DNA of 64,000 nucleotides from Heterohyrax brucei (lineage: Eukaryota > Chordata > Mammalia > Hyracoidea > Procaviidae): NCBI GenBank assembly GCA_028571685.1, contig CM053154.1, forward strand, positions 18,446,001 to 18,510,000. Direction: 5' to 3'. Position numbers and translations under genes: made by a program. The notes beneath the pieces are model-generated. The model saw only the letters and a program-made list of their open reading frames with translations, made no database searches and was not told the origin of the DNA. This document shows, piece after piece, positions 1-12,394 of the stretch (within the stretch, counting starts at the first letter, position 1; each line of letters begins with the position of its first letter).

Positions 1-436
1 TTCTAGAAGAAGACACTGAGCAATATTCAAACTGAGAAAAATTTCATCAAATGCTCTTGGTACCACAGAAAACCTTACACATTCACCTCTACTCTATAAT
101 CTCAACTCAGGTGACATTCATGACTATGAATTATGTGCTCACAGTAAAATCTGGGTGACACGCTACACGGATCAAAGCTCAAAGTTCTAGAACCTGAAAG
201 ACTAACTAAAGCGGAATGATTTCAATACTTGACAATACCACCCCCATCTCAAGGGACCACTTCACTTCCACCTCTGTTGTTCACTGCCTGTCCCTGGCAA
301 CAACTTTAGGATGAGGGAGAAGCTGGTGATACTCTTGGCCAACTTAGAGATTTTTGGAAGCAGCTTAAAAACCTAGTGAAACAGGAAGCATGTCTTGCTC
401 TTGGGGCCCATAAAGTTTTAAAAATTAAAGCTTTAC

Positions 437-643
437 TTGATTAATATAGACAATTGCACAACAGTTAGTGAGGCCGACCCCGTTTTGTCACTCGTAGTCT
501 GTACGTCCAAGGCGCTAAGTGAGAGGTATGAGTCATTTCCTGAGCCTTGCTCTTTCAGGTGAAGCCTCTCATCATGGGTCTCTGGAAGGGCCTGGGATTC
601 CTCTTTGCTCTCAGCAGACTGGTGGGATGTCTCTTTGAAAACA
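437..643 (-). CDS. PLEKHS1: PLEKHS1 coding exon (last exon inside the window)
   Basis: The exon starts after an AG acceptor (645-644) and reads VFKETSHQSAESKEESQALP and onward to SLTVVQLSILI, 207 nt. The first base completes a TG|T cysteine codon carried over from exon 1324-1430. The donor is GTAAAG (GT at 436-435), leaving two bases (AA) that would form Asn with the next exon, as in the human protein. Reading through the donor gives a stop at 435-433, which is an intronic stop and not the end of the protein. The segment is acidic and serine-rich with no recognised fold. The next exon is beyond base 1. Confidence 0.9.
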
Positions 644-1105
644 CTAGCACATAAAAAGTTAAAACAAACCCGTTTTTTAGAATATTCACTTAAACTTTCT
701 CCCATGTGTGACCAGAATTAAGTGGCTAACAGCTGTGTGAAAGAAAACTAACAAGATGCTGAAATATCTCCATCCACCAAGATCATGGCCACAACTAGAA
801 TCAAACCCAATAAACCTTCCTTCTAAAAACGGATATGGGATCAAAATAACTCTTTACATGGGTAGAGTTTGGGAACAGAGGTGGGTGTGAGAGACATAAA
901 TGCAAAACAGAAAACTGATTCCCCAGGACACAGAACATGTCCTGAAGATATTCCCAGTGGTTTTCTGTGGATAGAGAAACCACTGCCCCATTTTCTTATT
1001 TTGATTACTAAACAATATGTTAAACTTAGTGTGTCGTAGTGTTTTTGCATTAGTATATCAACTATTTAAATGACTTGGCAGTAACCGTTTTGTCACACTA
1101 GATTG

Positions 1106-1280
1106 AAACCAAAAACAAAATAAAACCACCACTGCCTTCGAGTCAATTCTGACTCATAGCAACACTATTGGACAGAGTACTGCTGCTCCACAGAGTTTCC
1201 CAGAAGCACCTAGCAGATTCAAACTGCCACCTTTTGGTCCGTAGACCTTAACACTTAACCTCTTGGCCACCAGGGTTTCC
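1106..1280 (-). repeat. AfroSINE copy
   Basis: An antisense copy: an A-rich start, then the tail module (actgccttcgagtcaattc), the body, and at the right end the complement of the tRNA-like head, closing with caccagggtttcc. It lies in a PLEKHS1 intron about 40 bp from the donor of exon 1324-1430. Confidence 0.9.
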
Positions 1281-1323
1281 TCACACTAGATTAGCTAGTA
1301 ATATATACATAAGAGTTACTTAC

Positions 1324-1430
1324 CAGGATCGCATTGACATGTAAGGCCGCTCAGTTCTCTGGATGACCTTGTCTGGACTGTCAGGTTCGATAGGTTCCCC
1401 AGAATCATTGGAATTAAGAATGTTATCCAA
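1324..1430 (-). CDS. PLEKHS1: PLEKHS1 coding exon with YxxM motif
   Basis: A 107-nt exon between acceptor ctctatag (AG at 1432-1431) and a consensus donor GTAAGT (GT at 1323-1322). It reads LDNILNSNDSGEPIEPDSPD then KVIQRTERPYMSMRS, and its last two bases TG join the T of the next exon to make Cys. The codons TAC ATG TCA ATG at 1343-1332 give Y-M-S-M, a consensus binding site for the SH2 domains of PI3-kinase p85. The human protein has Y-E-P-M at the matching place. Phase 0 at the 5' side agrees with exon 3919-4016. Confidence 0.93.
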
Positions 1431-2500
1431 CTATAGAGCAAAGGAATAGACTTCAGGATTTAGTCTACTAATAAGCCAGATATCTTTTTATTCCACGCAC
1501 TACCCTTACATTGTAACTCTGGGCCTCGAAATAGTAAGAACATCCTCTTCCGGATGAACAGTGGTGCTTATTCTGCGAACATCAACCAACTTCACCTGCT
1601 GGAACCAGCAAAGCTCTTGGCAGACTCAAAGTCCCTTCTCTTCTCCTGGATCCCTACACTCTTCAGACAAGTTTTTTACTGCACTGCATTGCTGCTTACT
1701 CTTCTGCTTCATCCCTAGGCACTGGCAAGCAGGGTCTCTTTTCCCCAGTCAGTTCTACCACAAAATCATGTAGCCTGGATGGATCACAGATTCAGACACA
1801 GTGCTGATGTGGCCTAGATGACTGTCCTTAGGGTAGCTCATGCTCTTTCAGGGGGCTGCAAAGGTCCTAGAAAATACAGCCCTTGGGAAGCCCTCAACCA
1901 GCTCCTTGGATCTAAGGTAATCACTTGGGGCAAGGGTTGCTCAAGAACTCAGCAGGCTTTCTTCTTACCTGTCACAACAAGCTCATCATTAACCTATACT
2001 GGGAACACTTCATTCCAGGAACCTAATCTTCTCATTTCTCCCATACAAACTGCTATTCTAGTGCCCACATTTGTGCTGTTTCCTTGACCTGGGATGTGCC
2101 TTTCTCTTCGGTTTGTTGAAATTGTGTTTACGTCTGGCTCAAAGTCCTCAGTCTCTTCTAGTCACTTCAGCTGCTGCTGACTTGTCTGTTCTCTGAATTT
2201 CTCCTGCACGTTTTGTTCTTGTTTGCCTATTTTTAGCTTAGTATTACCTACCTTACTAAGCCAAGCCAAGCCAACTAGCACCCCATAAAATACCTAACCA
2301 AAGCCAGACGTGTAACTGATGCTCAAAACACACACCAGATTGGTTGGACTATCATGGAGGACTAGTTACCAGCACTGTGTCCCAGGGAACACTAGCATGA
2401 GAAGTATTTTTGGAGATAGTAGGATCCTATGAGCAAAGGATATTGGGATATGCATGTGTTGTAACCAGTATGGCTATTTATAGCTGACCATTGCATAGTA

Positions 2501-2658
2501 AGGAAACCCCAGTGGAGTAGTGGGTTAAGTGCTATGCCTGCTAACCAAAAGATCAGCAGTTCAAATCTTCCAGGTGCTCCTTAGAAACTCTATGGGGCAG
2601 TTCTACTCTAATCTATAGGTTCTGTCTGAATCGGACCCAACTTGACAGCAGTGAGTTT
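2501..2658 (+). repeat. AfroSINE copy
   Basis: A sense copy: the tRNA-like head with A-box (gtagtgggttaagtgctatg) and B-box (atcagcagttcaaatc), then the SINE body ctccttagaaactctatggg and the tail module. It is diverged, which suggests moderate age. Confidence 0.9.
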
Positions 2659-2902
2659 ATCTAATAGTCAAGGCTCTGAGAAGTCTACAGTTTGGAAGCC
2701 TGTTTAACTTAGTTCACCTTGGTGTTTCTAAAATTTATTTAACCCCAGGATCCTCCTTTCATGTGAACACATGTTGTCGTCTTATAGAAAACCTTCAGTT
2801 TAGCAAATTCTACAAAGAATCCCATCCCTCCATGTTGCTCTTCCCACCTCCTGCTTTCATTCTCTTTTCTCAACAGTCCACCTCAAACAGGGCTGCTGTG
2901 CT

Positions 2903-3096
2903 AGCACCACCTATAGCCACCAAGGCAATTCCAACTCACAGCAACCCTTCTAGTACCAGCAAAGCTACCCAACAGGCTTTCCTAGGCTTTAATTGTAAGC
3001 GGGAGCAGACTGCCACATCTTTCTCTCAAAGAGTGGCAGGTAGGCTCGAACTGCTGACCTTTTGAGTGCTTAACCACGGTGCCACCAGGACTCCTT
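2903..3096 (-). repeat. AfroSINE, longer variant subfamily
   Basis: Antisense. It ends gccaccaggactcc and contains an internal section (gcagactgccacatctttct) missing from the common copies. The same variant is seen at 20550-20681 and 18866-18993, so at least two AfroSINE subfamilies are present. Confidence 0.85.
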
Positions 3097-3249
3097 GAGC
3101 TAATAGCACTTTAAGACAACTACCTGCCCTTGTGTTTTCTACAAAATGAAGTCAATTTGGCATTCAAGACCCACCATGGCCTAGCTTTTTTTTCTGCTTT
3201 ATTTTCCATTGTGGCTATTCATTCACTTGAGGTCCTAGCCCAAAAAAGC

Positions 3250-3760
3250 TATGGGTCGTGCACATTTCAAATAACATTTCCCCTCTGGAGCCTTCCCTGA
3301 CCCCTATGGAGAGAGAAAATGCATCCTCCTCCTGTCACTTCAGAGCACTTTGACCATCCCTCTTGAATAGCATGACCACGTCATAACTGATGAGGCTGTG
3401 GGCTCGGAAGGCAGGACTGATGCCAAATTCACTACTGCAGCCACCAGCCACAGTACGGTTCCTAGAACACCAAAGACACTCAGTGAAGGCTCCCAGTTAA
3501 TTAACAGACTAATAGGTAGGTACCACCTAATTTACCACATCCAAGAACTTTTTTCTGTATTGATCTTTCTGCCCAGAATGTCTTCCATCAGCTCCCAAGT
3601 CCAAATTCTAAAGTCAGATAGTGTCTCCTTCCCTGGTCATCTCTGATCTTCTTGGCTACAGGTCAGCTCTCCTCTTCCCCCATCCCTTACGCATGTCCAT
3701 GGAATTCTGTGAGCATCTCTCTTCAGCATGGTGGCCCTTTCTGTCTTGTGTCATGGTTGT
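3250..3760 (+). repeat. L2-like ancient LINE remnants
   Basis: Phrases such as ggagccttccctgaccccta and cagaatgtcttccatcagct resemble the decayed 3' end of LINE-2. The stretch lies in the PLEKHS1 intron downstream of exon 3919-4016. Homology is by eye only. Confidence 0.5.
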
Positions 3761-3900
3761 CTTCTATTCAGTATCAGCACTGTGAGTATGTCATCTAGGT
3801 CCCACTCACCTCCGAATCTTCACTGCATCCAACCTAGTGCCTTAGCTATAGCACGTGGCACAGGCTCAGGACATAACAGTTAAAAAAACCTGAATTGCTA

Positions 3901-4041
<141 letters not shown>

Positions 4042-4909
4042 CTAAATAAAAGAGATGAAGACAAAAACCCCTGGTTTGCTTTATTCTTTGCAAGAGACAG
4101 AATCAAGCCATATGCTTCCTGGAGAGGCTGTAGTAGATTAGTTGGGTTGAGAAGATCAGGGTATGTTCCAAGGCTACATCCACTGGAGCCCACATAACTG
4201 GAGTTTGTCCCCTGTCCTGGGTCACCATCGATGCCGTAAAAATATAAGCACATGGTTCTCTACTATTGGAAACTATAACTTAGAACAAATGGTCTTTTCT
4301 CATGGGTAGTATTCTAAGTCACTAAGTTCTGTAGTTGAGTCTCCATCCCCAACCCCCATCTCACTCTAGTTGTCTTCCAGTGCCATCTGAGAAAGTAATT
4401 AGCCCAGAGTCAAGACAATACACCTTTCTCTTCCTTCTCAGTAATCCTCTTTTATGTTCTGCTAACATAATTTTATTGTTTCCATAGCAGTGCAATTTGG
4501 GAGTGCTGATCACGTGACAGCATGAATTATAGGCTTCAAGGTGATCTAGGTTCAACCAGTTACTGCCTGCCCTCCCCAATAGATATAAGATACTGTACTA
4601 ATGTAGCTGCTTTGCAAAGCAGGAAAATTACTATAAGTACAATGTAATTCTTCTAAGAACAATGTCTCAGAATAGGTTTTTTTTTAAAGATCTCAAATGT
4701 TCTCTAGGAAGTCCTTGAAGGATGCTATTTTTTAAAAAACAGAAGAAGACGTATTTAAGCTGTGTCTTTCTTCTAGCTCCAAACTGTGAAGCCAGGCAGG
4801 CCATACAGAGGTGAGGGGTGAACAAGGGTTACCACTTAATCTCAACAACAACAACAACAACCCAGCAAGACAAAGTATACCCTTAACTCACACAAGAGAA
4901 AAGAAAAAA

Positions 4910-5070
4910 ATCAAAAAACAATTGCTGCTGAGTCAATTCCAACTCATAGGTACCCTACAGGACAGAGTAGAACTGTCCCATACAGTTTCCAAGGAGTACC
5001 TGGTGGATTCTAACTGCTGACCTCTTAGTTAGCAGCTGCAGCACTTAACCATTGCATCACCAATGTTTCC
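4910..5070 (-). repeat. AfroSINE copy
   Basis: An antisense copy: tail module ctgctgagtcaattccaact, body ggacagagtagaactgtccc, tRNA-like complement ending caatgtttcc. It follows a short (CAA)n run at about 4842-4861. Confidence 0.9.
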
Positions 5071-5805
5071 CTCTTAACTCCAGGTGGTTGAAAACCCCTG
5101 GATCTGAATGCATAGTGTGAAAAAGGTAAGCTGACCAGAAGTGTTATCTGGCTGGGTGGGGAGGGGTGGGGTACGGAGGTGGAGGGAGGGACACCATGAG
5201 TGAAGAACAAAAGGCATTTGCTAGAAAGGGCTTGCCTCCCCCACCCAATTTCATGTCACCTTTGGTTCTCACTAAATGAATAACTGAGATAAGGTGTTTG
5301 GCCTGGTGAATTCAATAGGCTACAAAAAGCCTTTAAAAGAGTTGGAGAGCTGCCAACTAGATAAAATAGGAGTTTATACCATGTTAAGATGTGTTTGGTA
5401 CCCAGGGAGATGGGAACGTCAATGATGCCTCTCAGGGGGAAAACAGCACCCATGCAGGAGGAAAAGACAAACAAACCTCAGCGTAAATATTAATAATAGC
5501 CAAAGTGAGAGCCAATCCAAGAAATCTCAGGGTACAATACAAATTACTTCTGAGATGCAGTGTACTCAATTTACTCCCCCAAATGGATTTCACTTCTCGA
5601 TGTATATAGAGCAGAAGCAGACTGATGACAGCAAATGAAGGAAATTAATAAGAAGCACGGCCTTTTCCCTGAGAAGCACAGATGGTGCGGCAGGAAATCA
5701 ACTAATGTTTTGAGAATCTGTTTACAGAGGTAATGTGTGCCCTGCATGTAAGGAAGAAGCTTTTGTTTAGCCAAGGGACTCTCAGTCCAGTATACCTAGA
5801 TGCAT

Positions 5806-5945
5806 GCCAAACCAAACACCAAACCAAACCTGCCACTGATGAGTCAATTCCAACTCTATAGGACAGAGTAGAACTGCCCCATAGAGCTTCCAAGGAGCAC
5901 CTGGTGGATATGAACTGCTGACCTTCTGGTTAGCAGCTGTAGCTT
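5806..5945 (-). repeat. AfroSINE, truncated
   Basis: An antisense copy that stops at ggttagcagctgtagc, so the outer end of the tRNA-like head is missing. A duplicated ccaaaccaaac sits at the tail side. Confidence 0.88.
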
Positions 5946-6188
5946 CTAAAATGACATTTAGAAATCTGTGGAGGACAAGCAGTAAGGTGCGTCTGAGATA
6001 CAGAAAAAAACAGACAAAATGAACAAAAGAGAGAAGAAATCTTAGGGCTGAGATGCATTTGTACGGTAGCTTAGGCTCTGAGGACGGTGAACCAGGTGTC
6101 ACATTCAACTGCTAACTGCCAAGATTCTGAAGCATTAATTGACTCCCAGGACTGGTGTCCTGAGAGAGAGCGAGGTGAGCCCACTTAC

Positions 6189-6305
6189 CATGTTTGGAAG
6201 ACTGGTTCTTGAGGAGGGGGAGCTGACTGGCCCTGGTGTAGTGGGAGGACTGAGGAGAGGACTGGGATCTGAGATGGGCCGTCTGTCACCTGACGAGAGG
6301 CTTTC
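6189..6305 (-). CDS. PLEKHS1: PLEKHS1 coding exon (Pro/Ser-rich segment)
   Basis: A 117-nt exon with acceptor cgtgatcag (AG at 6307-6306) and donor GTAAGT (GT at 6188-6187). Phase 0 inherited from exon 7133-7208 gives ESLSSGDRRPISDPSPLLSP then PTTPGPVSSPSSRTSLPNM. The segment is low in hydrophobics and rich in Pro and Ser, so probably disordered, and it directly follows the PH domain. A second frame is also open but does not agree with the upstream phase. The exon ends in phase 0, whereas exon 3919-4016 needs one carried base. Confidence 0.88.
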
Positions 6306-7132
6306 CTGATCACGAGAAAGAAATAGAGCATTCAGAGCCCAGCTGATGTCCTCTTCCGGAATGAAGCAGCCTTCTCTCTCCCTGCTGGGCTCCCTGCTTG
6401 TGCGCTTTCTCACTAAGACAAGAGCTGATCTCACCTTTCTCCTGTTCCCAAACCCTTGAGGTCCCTCAGTCTGGCCTTCAGAGCCCCCTGATCTTGCCCT
6501 CAACCTGTCTTTTCAACCGTATTTTCTTATACACCCCATGTCCTGAGCTCCCTTCTGTTCTGCTGGTAAATGTGACTTGCATTCTTCTCTTCTTTTCATT
6601 TTTGCTGTAAGCATCTAGACAACATATCAAAAACCACACCTAGAGTCCAAAGTTCCATTTATAAAAATCTCATGAAAGAAAAGATTTGTGTCAATCAGCA
6701 AAAGCCTTGATGAAGGAAATTACAAACTCAAAGCTACTACCTTTTCCATTGAAGAGACATTATATGAAAAAATGTAAATCATTTTTACAAAAACCATCTC
6801 AGATTTCATTAGAAGTCTTACTTACACCTTAAATAACACTGATGGAAAACTACTGCACTTTCAGCTACTATTAAAAAATGTTATAGCTAAAACTTTCATT
6901 CCTCCTACCACAGGAAAATCTCAAGTGTCTGTATTTTAATTTTTTCTTAAAGCACAAAAGCATGTGTTTTTTTCCCCTATTGCTTAATCCTAAGAATAAC
7001 AAACATGTACATTTTCTCATTTATTAGTTGTATTAATGCCAGCTGCTAAGGGGGAAAAAAGTTACCATTGTTTCCCTGTGAAAGGGGACTGTACTGGGGC
7101 ACCCTCTTATTTTATTAGTAATGTAGCATCAC
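6306..7132. other. PLEKHS1 intron, no recognised content
   Basis: AT-rich intronic sequence. I see no AfroSINE and no clear L1, and no exon-like stretch beyond the flanking splice sites. Confidence 0.5.
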
Positions 7133-7208
7133 CTCTGTGTTCTGATGGCCTGCTTTTATATCCCGGCAACATGATGACATCACGGAGACCCAGTCTTTAA
7201 TCTTCTCC
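7133..7208 (-). CDS. PLEKHS1: PLEKHS1 coding exon, C-terminal helix of the PH domain
   Basis: The first base completes an AG|G arginine codon from exon 8141-8275. The exon then reads EKIKDWVSVMSSCCRDIKAG followed by HQNTE, 76 nt. The tryptophan in IKDWV is the near-invariant Trp of the PH-domain C-terminal helix. The acceptor is ctgtcaacag (AG at 7210-7209) and the donor is GTGATG (GT at 7132-7131). The exon ends in phase 0. Confidence 0.94.
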
Positions 7209-8139
7209 CTGTTGACAGAGGTAAGCTTTGAGTCAGCGCGTGGTGACAGTAGCACCTCTGCTCCTTTTGAAACAGAGAAGGATTCTTTTATTAAGATTTG
7301 AACAGGCAGTGGGAGCAGTTACCAGGGGAATGAGGATTCTTTTCCTGAGTAGCTTCAATGACCCACCGTGTCTTGCCACCCCCACACTTCCACTCTAGAA
7401 TGAACTCTCGCGACATCTCTGGGAGGAAGCCCAGTGAAACTGGATGAGAAGTAGAAAATGATGGCAATACATAATCACAGTCCTTGACACCGACTGCTTT
7501 TGTGTTCTTAGGCAAGCCTCTTAACCTGTCAGTACCATTTTTGTGTCATTCCCCAGGTGTGCCACCTCTTAGGTGATGCATGTGGCTGTGAAGAATGTGT
7601 TTGAACTGAATTCATACAAATCACATCTTTTTCTTCCCCCTGGCAATTTAAAGCAAGCTTTTTGTGCTTGGAGCGATCTGAACAGATCCAGGTGATTTTT
7701 ACGTTGGCTGTAACATTCGCTCCCGTCGCTGCACAGCTTCCGGCCCTGTGAAGTGGAGGATCACCCGGGGAGAATCCACGAGGCACCTTTGCTGCCCGAA
7801 GGAACCTCTCCTGCAATCGGGAGACTCCTCCCAGGATGGGCACAAGCCCTTCCAGTTAGATGTCGCTTGTATGTTTGTGTCTTGGGTTCTGTTTTTACTT
7901 TTGGGGTTGAGAAAAGTTATTTTTATTGCTCTGTGAGGTGGAAATCTTGGATTCATTTACATGGAATGTACATGGGCTGATAGTGAAGTTTGCCAAGATG
8001 ATGTTTAAGGTTGTGGCCATGGGTATTTGTTCATTCATGTAAACCAGTTGTTCGCTCACGTAAAGCATTTATTTGATATAGATAGGTATAGATTATATAC
8101 CTTGCACACAGGAGACGCTCTATATTCTCTTCCTACTCA

Positions 8140-8346
<207 letters not shown>

Positions 8347-8767
8347 TTATAGGAGGAGTCAAGCTAGAGATACTTGATAAGATATATTTTTCGAAAATAA
8401 ATTTGGCTCTAGTTCACTCACTATGGAAAATACTTTGTTTAGCCTGAAGTTTAACTCAAACCTTCCTATTTTTAGTTTGATTCTGGTTGCACAAATGATT
8501 ATGTCTTTTATTTATTTATTTATTTTTAGTTCATATTTCTCTAAGGAAAAAAATTAAAGATTTTAAAAAATCTTGATTGACTTTATGAACTGAGAATATC
8601 ATTTGCTTTCTCTCATCCACATTGTTTAAAGAGTTGTAAAATTGAAAACTAAGTAAATCAAGTACTTCCTAATAGTATGCTTATTAATTAAAAATTTATC
8701 GACTGTAATACGGAATTTGAAATAAGTATCTGTCATCTTATTCAAAATGCTTGCTATTTTAGCAACA

Positions 8768-8902
8768 CCTTGGAGCTCTGGTGGTGTAGTGCTTTAAAAG
8801 CCATGGCTGTTAAGCAAAAGACTGGCAGTTTGAATCCACCAAGCAGCTCCTTGGAAACTGCGTGGGGCAGTTCTCCTCTCTCTATAGGGTCATTTTGAGC
8901 AG
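8768..8902 (+). repeat. AfroSINE copy, degraded
   Basis: A sense copy (gagctctggtggtgtagtgc) with the B-box region ctggcagtttgaatccacc. It is truncated after ctatagggtcattttgagc and sits in the small intron between two PH-domain exons. Confidence 0.88.
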
Positions 8903-8997
8903 CAGGAACCAGTATTGCAGTAAGTTTGAAGGCTTTGATGTCTTCCACCAAAGATCTATATGTCAATTTGCATTCAGTCTGTTCCTATTTGTTCTCA

Positions 8998-9192
<195 letters not shown>

Positions 9193-9195
9193 TCA

Positions 9196-9351
<156 letters not shown>

Positions 9352-9601
9352 CTATTACCAGTAAATTTTTTTAAAAGAACTGCTTCAACTGACAGCCAGT
9401 ATTTATCTCTGGAAAGATCTTCGGATTACTCAATTTTGGTGAAGAATATGCATCTATAACAGCCTAAGGAGACAAAAGGCCAACTGTGGGATTCTTACTT
9501 ATCCACAGCTGGAGTCTTCATTCAAACCATACTGAGAATCACCTAATTCACCTCACACTCCTCCAGGCTCTCTTATTTTTGGAATATTCCATGGGCTGTC
9601 T

Positions 9602-9758
9602 AAAGTCACCACGGTCAAGTCAACTCCAACTCATAGCAACCCTATAGATGGAGCAGAACTGCTCCACAGAGTTTCCAAGAAGTGCCTGGTGGATTTGAAC
9701 AGCCAGTCTTCTGCTTAGCAGTCATAATACTTTAACCACTATGCCACCCAAGTTTCCA
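9602..9758 (-). repeat. AfroSINE copy
   Basis: An antisense copy: tail module, body gatggagcagaactgctcca, and tRNA-like complement ending at the final ttcc. Confidence 0.9.
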
Positions 9759-10109
9759 CGGACTCTCTAGAAGTGAGTAAAGCTGGTCTCCATTCCCGTT
9801 GCAACAACAGCCGTGGGAACAAGATAACTCTGCACTGCTGTTTTGCTTAACAAATAAAAACAAAACCACCTGCTGAGCAGCTTTCTTTTTTTTTTCTATA
9901 TAAGAAAAAGTCTACAAGAATTATGTAATACTTTCATTATTTAGAGAAACACAATTAGTATTATTGATTTTTTTTTTTTTTTAACAAGAACTTTGGTTTC
10001 GCTTTCACATCCAGGCTATGCTTCTATTTTGCCTTTGCTATGGGAAGGTGCAGTCTGTGCTGAAGAATTAGAGCTTCTTTATTAGGTGACAACCAAATAA
10101 GGATTAATT

Positions 10110-10310
10110 CCCTAAGTGGTACAAATGATTAACGTGCTTGGCTGATGACCTCAAGGCTGGAGGTGTGAGTCCCATCAGTGAGGCCTTGAAAGAAGGGGCT
10201 CACATTCTAGTCTAAAAGACCAGCTATTGAAAACCCCATGGAGCTCAGGTCTGCTGTGACACACATGGAGTCACCTTGAGTCTGGAGTGATTCCCAGCAG
10301 CTAGTAACAC
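10110..10310 (+). repeat. Probable AfroSINE-related element, old or variant
   Basis: A tRNA-like head (taagtggtacaaatgattaa) is followed by a non-standard body and by gagctcaggtctgctgtgac. It looks like the element at 28766-28942 and differs from the main AfroSINE. Classification is tentative. Confidence 0.5.
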
Positions 10311-10489
10311 TGCTGCTGGGGTCATTTTGCTAGTATCCAATAATTCTTGGGCTGCTGCCCTCCTCTCCTCTCCTCACACAGCAACTGCACTTGCCAAAAA
10401 AGAAAAGGAAAAGAAAGACAAAGGAATCAGTATAGAAAAAAGGTTAACCGGGGGAGCAGGACTTCAGTTCCTAGGTCCTTTACTTAATA

Positions 10490-10660
10490 GCTGTCTAACC
10501 CTGCATAAGGGCATGCATTTCTTTACTTAAATATTTGTAGAGTACCCTGAGTCACTAAACGTGCATTGGTCTCCTCATCTCTAAAATGGTGCCAATAGCA
10601 GTGACCTAGTAGATTTGTGCTGAGGATGCAAGAAGTTAACTCATGGAAAGTTCTCAGGGC
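10490..10660 (+). repeat. MIR element
   Basis: Contains the decayed MIR core (ctcctcatctctaaaatggt), a pan-mammalian ancient SINE, within a PLEKHS1 intron. Confidence 0.65.
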
Positions 10661-10969
10661 CAGGCCTCCACGTGGTAAGATTCAGTCAAGATTAGTCATT
10701 CTTACTAATAATTGGGAAAATGCCAGCCTTTGTTGGCTGCGGAAGAAAGAGATTCTCGTCCTCAACCTGCCTATTTTACAGATATTCTTGGTGGTGTTAG
10801 AGTTTACCAGATGTAGATATTTTATGAGGATTTAGGTGAAGTCTCAGATGCTGCAATAGTAAAGAAAATGCATGTGACCATGTAGTGCAGTACTGAGACT
10901 TCTAGAGTGTCTCAGCCATCACCAGCTCCCAGATGTAAAACTCTAATAGTATTTGTTGGCCACTAAGTT

Positions 10970-12100
10970 TCTCCAGACATCATAATGAGGAGTGTAACTC
11001 AGAGGACAACTGAGCAAATTAATCTGAGTTCATGAAGCAATCACTATTCACTGAACAACAGCAGAATACACATGTTTGTCAAAGGCATATGCAACATTTA
11101 TCAAGAAAAAATCATATTCTGGACCATAAAACTATTTCAATAAATTTAGAAGTCTTCAAGTCATACAAAGCATGACCACAATGGAATTAAATTAGAAATC
11201 AGTAACAGAAAGATCTCCGGGTGGGGGAGGGGAACCCACAATAAATAATCCATGGATTAAAGAAGAAACCCAAAGGTATACTAGGTTTTACTAATTGGAT
11301 GAAAAGGAAAACACAGTGTATCAGAATTTGTGAGCCACCACTAAAGCAGTACTTAGGGAGAAATGATAGCACTAAATACCTGTGTTAGAAAAGAAGAAAG
11401 GTCCCAAATTAATGACCTTTGCTTCCATCTAGAAACATTGGTAGCATAGTGGGTTAAGTTCTACGTCTGATAACCAAAAGGTAGGCAGTTCAAATCCACT
11501 GGGCCCTTCTTAGAAATTCTATGGGGCAGTTCTACTCTGACCCATAGAATTGCTATGAGTCAGATCCAACTGGACATCAGTGGGTTGGGTTGGGTTTTGG
11601 TGGGCTTCCACCTGAAGAAACTGGAAAAGTAAATCAAGCTTAAAGTAAGGAGCTCTTAACCACTGTGCTAGCAGGGCTTCAAAGTAAAGAGAAGAAAATA
11701 AGAAAGACCAAGGTGGAAACCAATGAAATAGAAAGCAGAAAAAAGAAATAAGCAAAAATTAATAAAACTAAAAGATCATTCTTTGAAAAGGTGAATAAGC
11801 AGTATGCTTCTTTCTAGCCAGATGATCAAGAAAAATAGTTTAACAACAACAAAAAAAGACAAATAATCAAAATTAGTAATCAGAGATGTAAGATCACTAC
11901 AAACTCTACTAATATTAAAAGGATAACAAAGAAATATTATGGGAACTGATCCAACACGGAACTGTAACAGAAGCATCATGCTGCTTCTCTGCAGCAAATA
12001 CCCCAAATCATAAGTAAAACAGATACAGACATCAATTCTGGAAACCTAAGAATCAAGTGAAGGGATGAAGAACTAGATCAAGTAATAAAGAATAGAGTCA
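10970..12100 (+). mobile_element. L1 ORF2 fragment, sense
   Basis: Contains L1 ORF2-like text (ctggaccataaaactatttc; gcagtacttagggagaaatg; gatcattctttgaaaaggtg) with many stops. An AfroSINE (11432-11598) is inserted. The fragment ends just before the pyrimidine-rich region. Confidence 0.8.
11432..11598 (+). repeat. AfroSINE copy inside the L1
   Basis: A full sense copy (gtagcatagtgggttaagtt through the tail ggttgggttgggtttt). L1 sequence continues on both sides, so it is a later insertion. Confidence 0.9.
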
Positions 12101-12394
12101 CTATGCACTGGAACTGATTCGGCAGCAAAGGGGACAGGGATACAGCGTGGAAGTCCCCACCCAGCTAATGCGGCACAGCTTTGCCACCTTACGGTACAGG
12201 TGGCAACAACCTGGGACAGGGAGTATGGGAAGGCAGAGCACCGGGTAACCGGGGACACATGCGTGTCTGCCCCTCGCCCTCCTGCCCTGTGCTCTGCCTC
12301 CGCCACTTCCCAGTGAGTCTTGGCTGCTTCACTAGATACATACTGACTTGCCCCCACCCCAGGCCCACCCCATCCCTACCAGCCAGCTCCTGCT

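Noticed and set aside
433-705. A 90-codon minus ORF ending at a stop at 433, as the natural end of PLEKHS1
   Set aside because: The stop lies after a GTAAAG donor, and the human protein continues past this point with Asn-Asn. The ORF start is also intronic.
4350-4395. A 22-nt candidate microexon (acceptor ttactttctcag, donor gtgaga) for the PLEKHS1 gap
   Set aside because: It contains an in-frame stop in the needed phase, and its length does not repair the frame.
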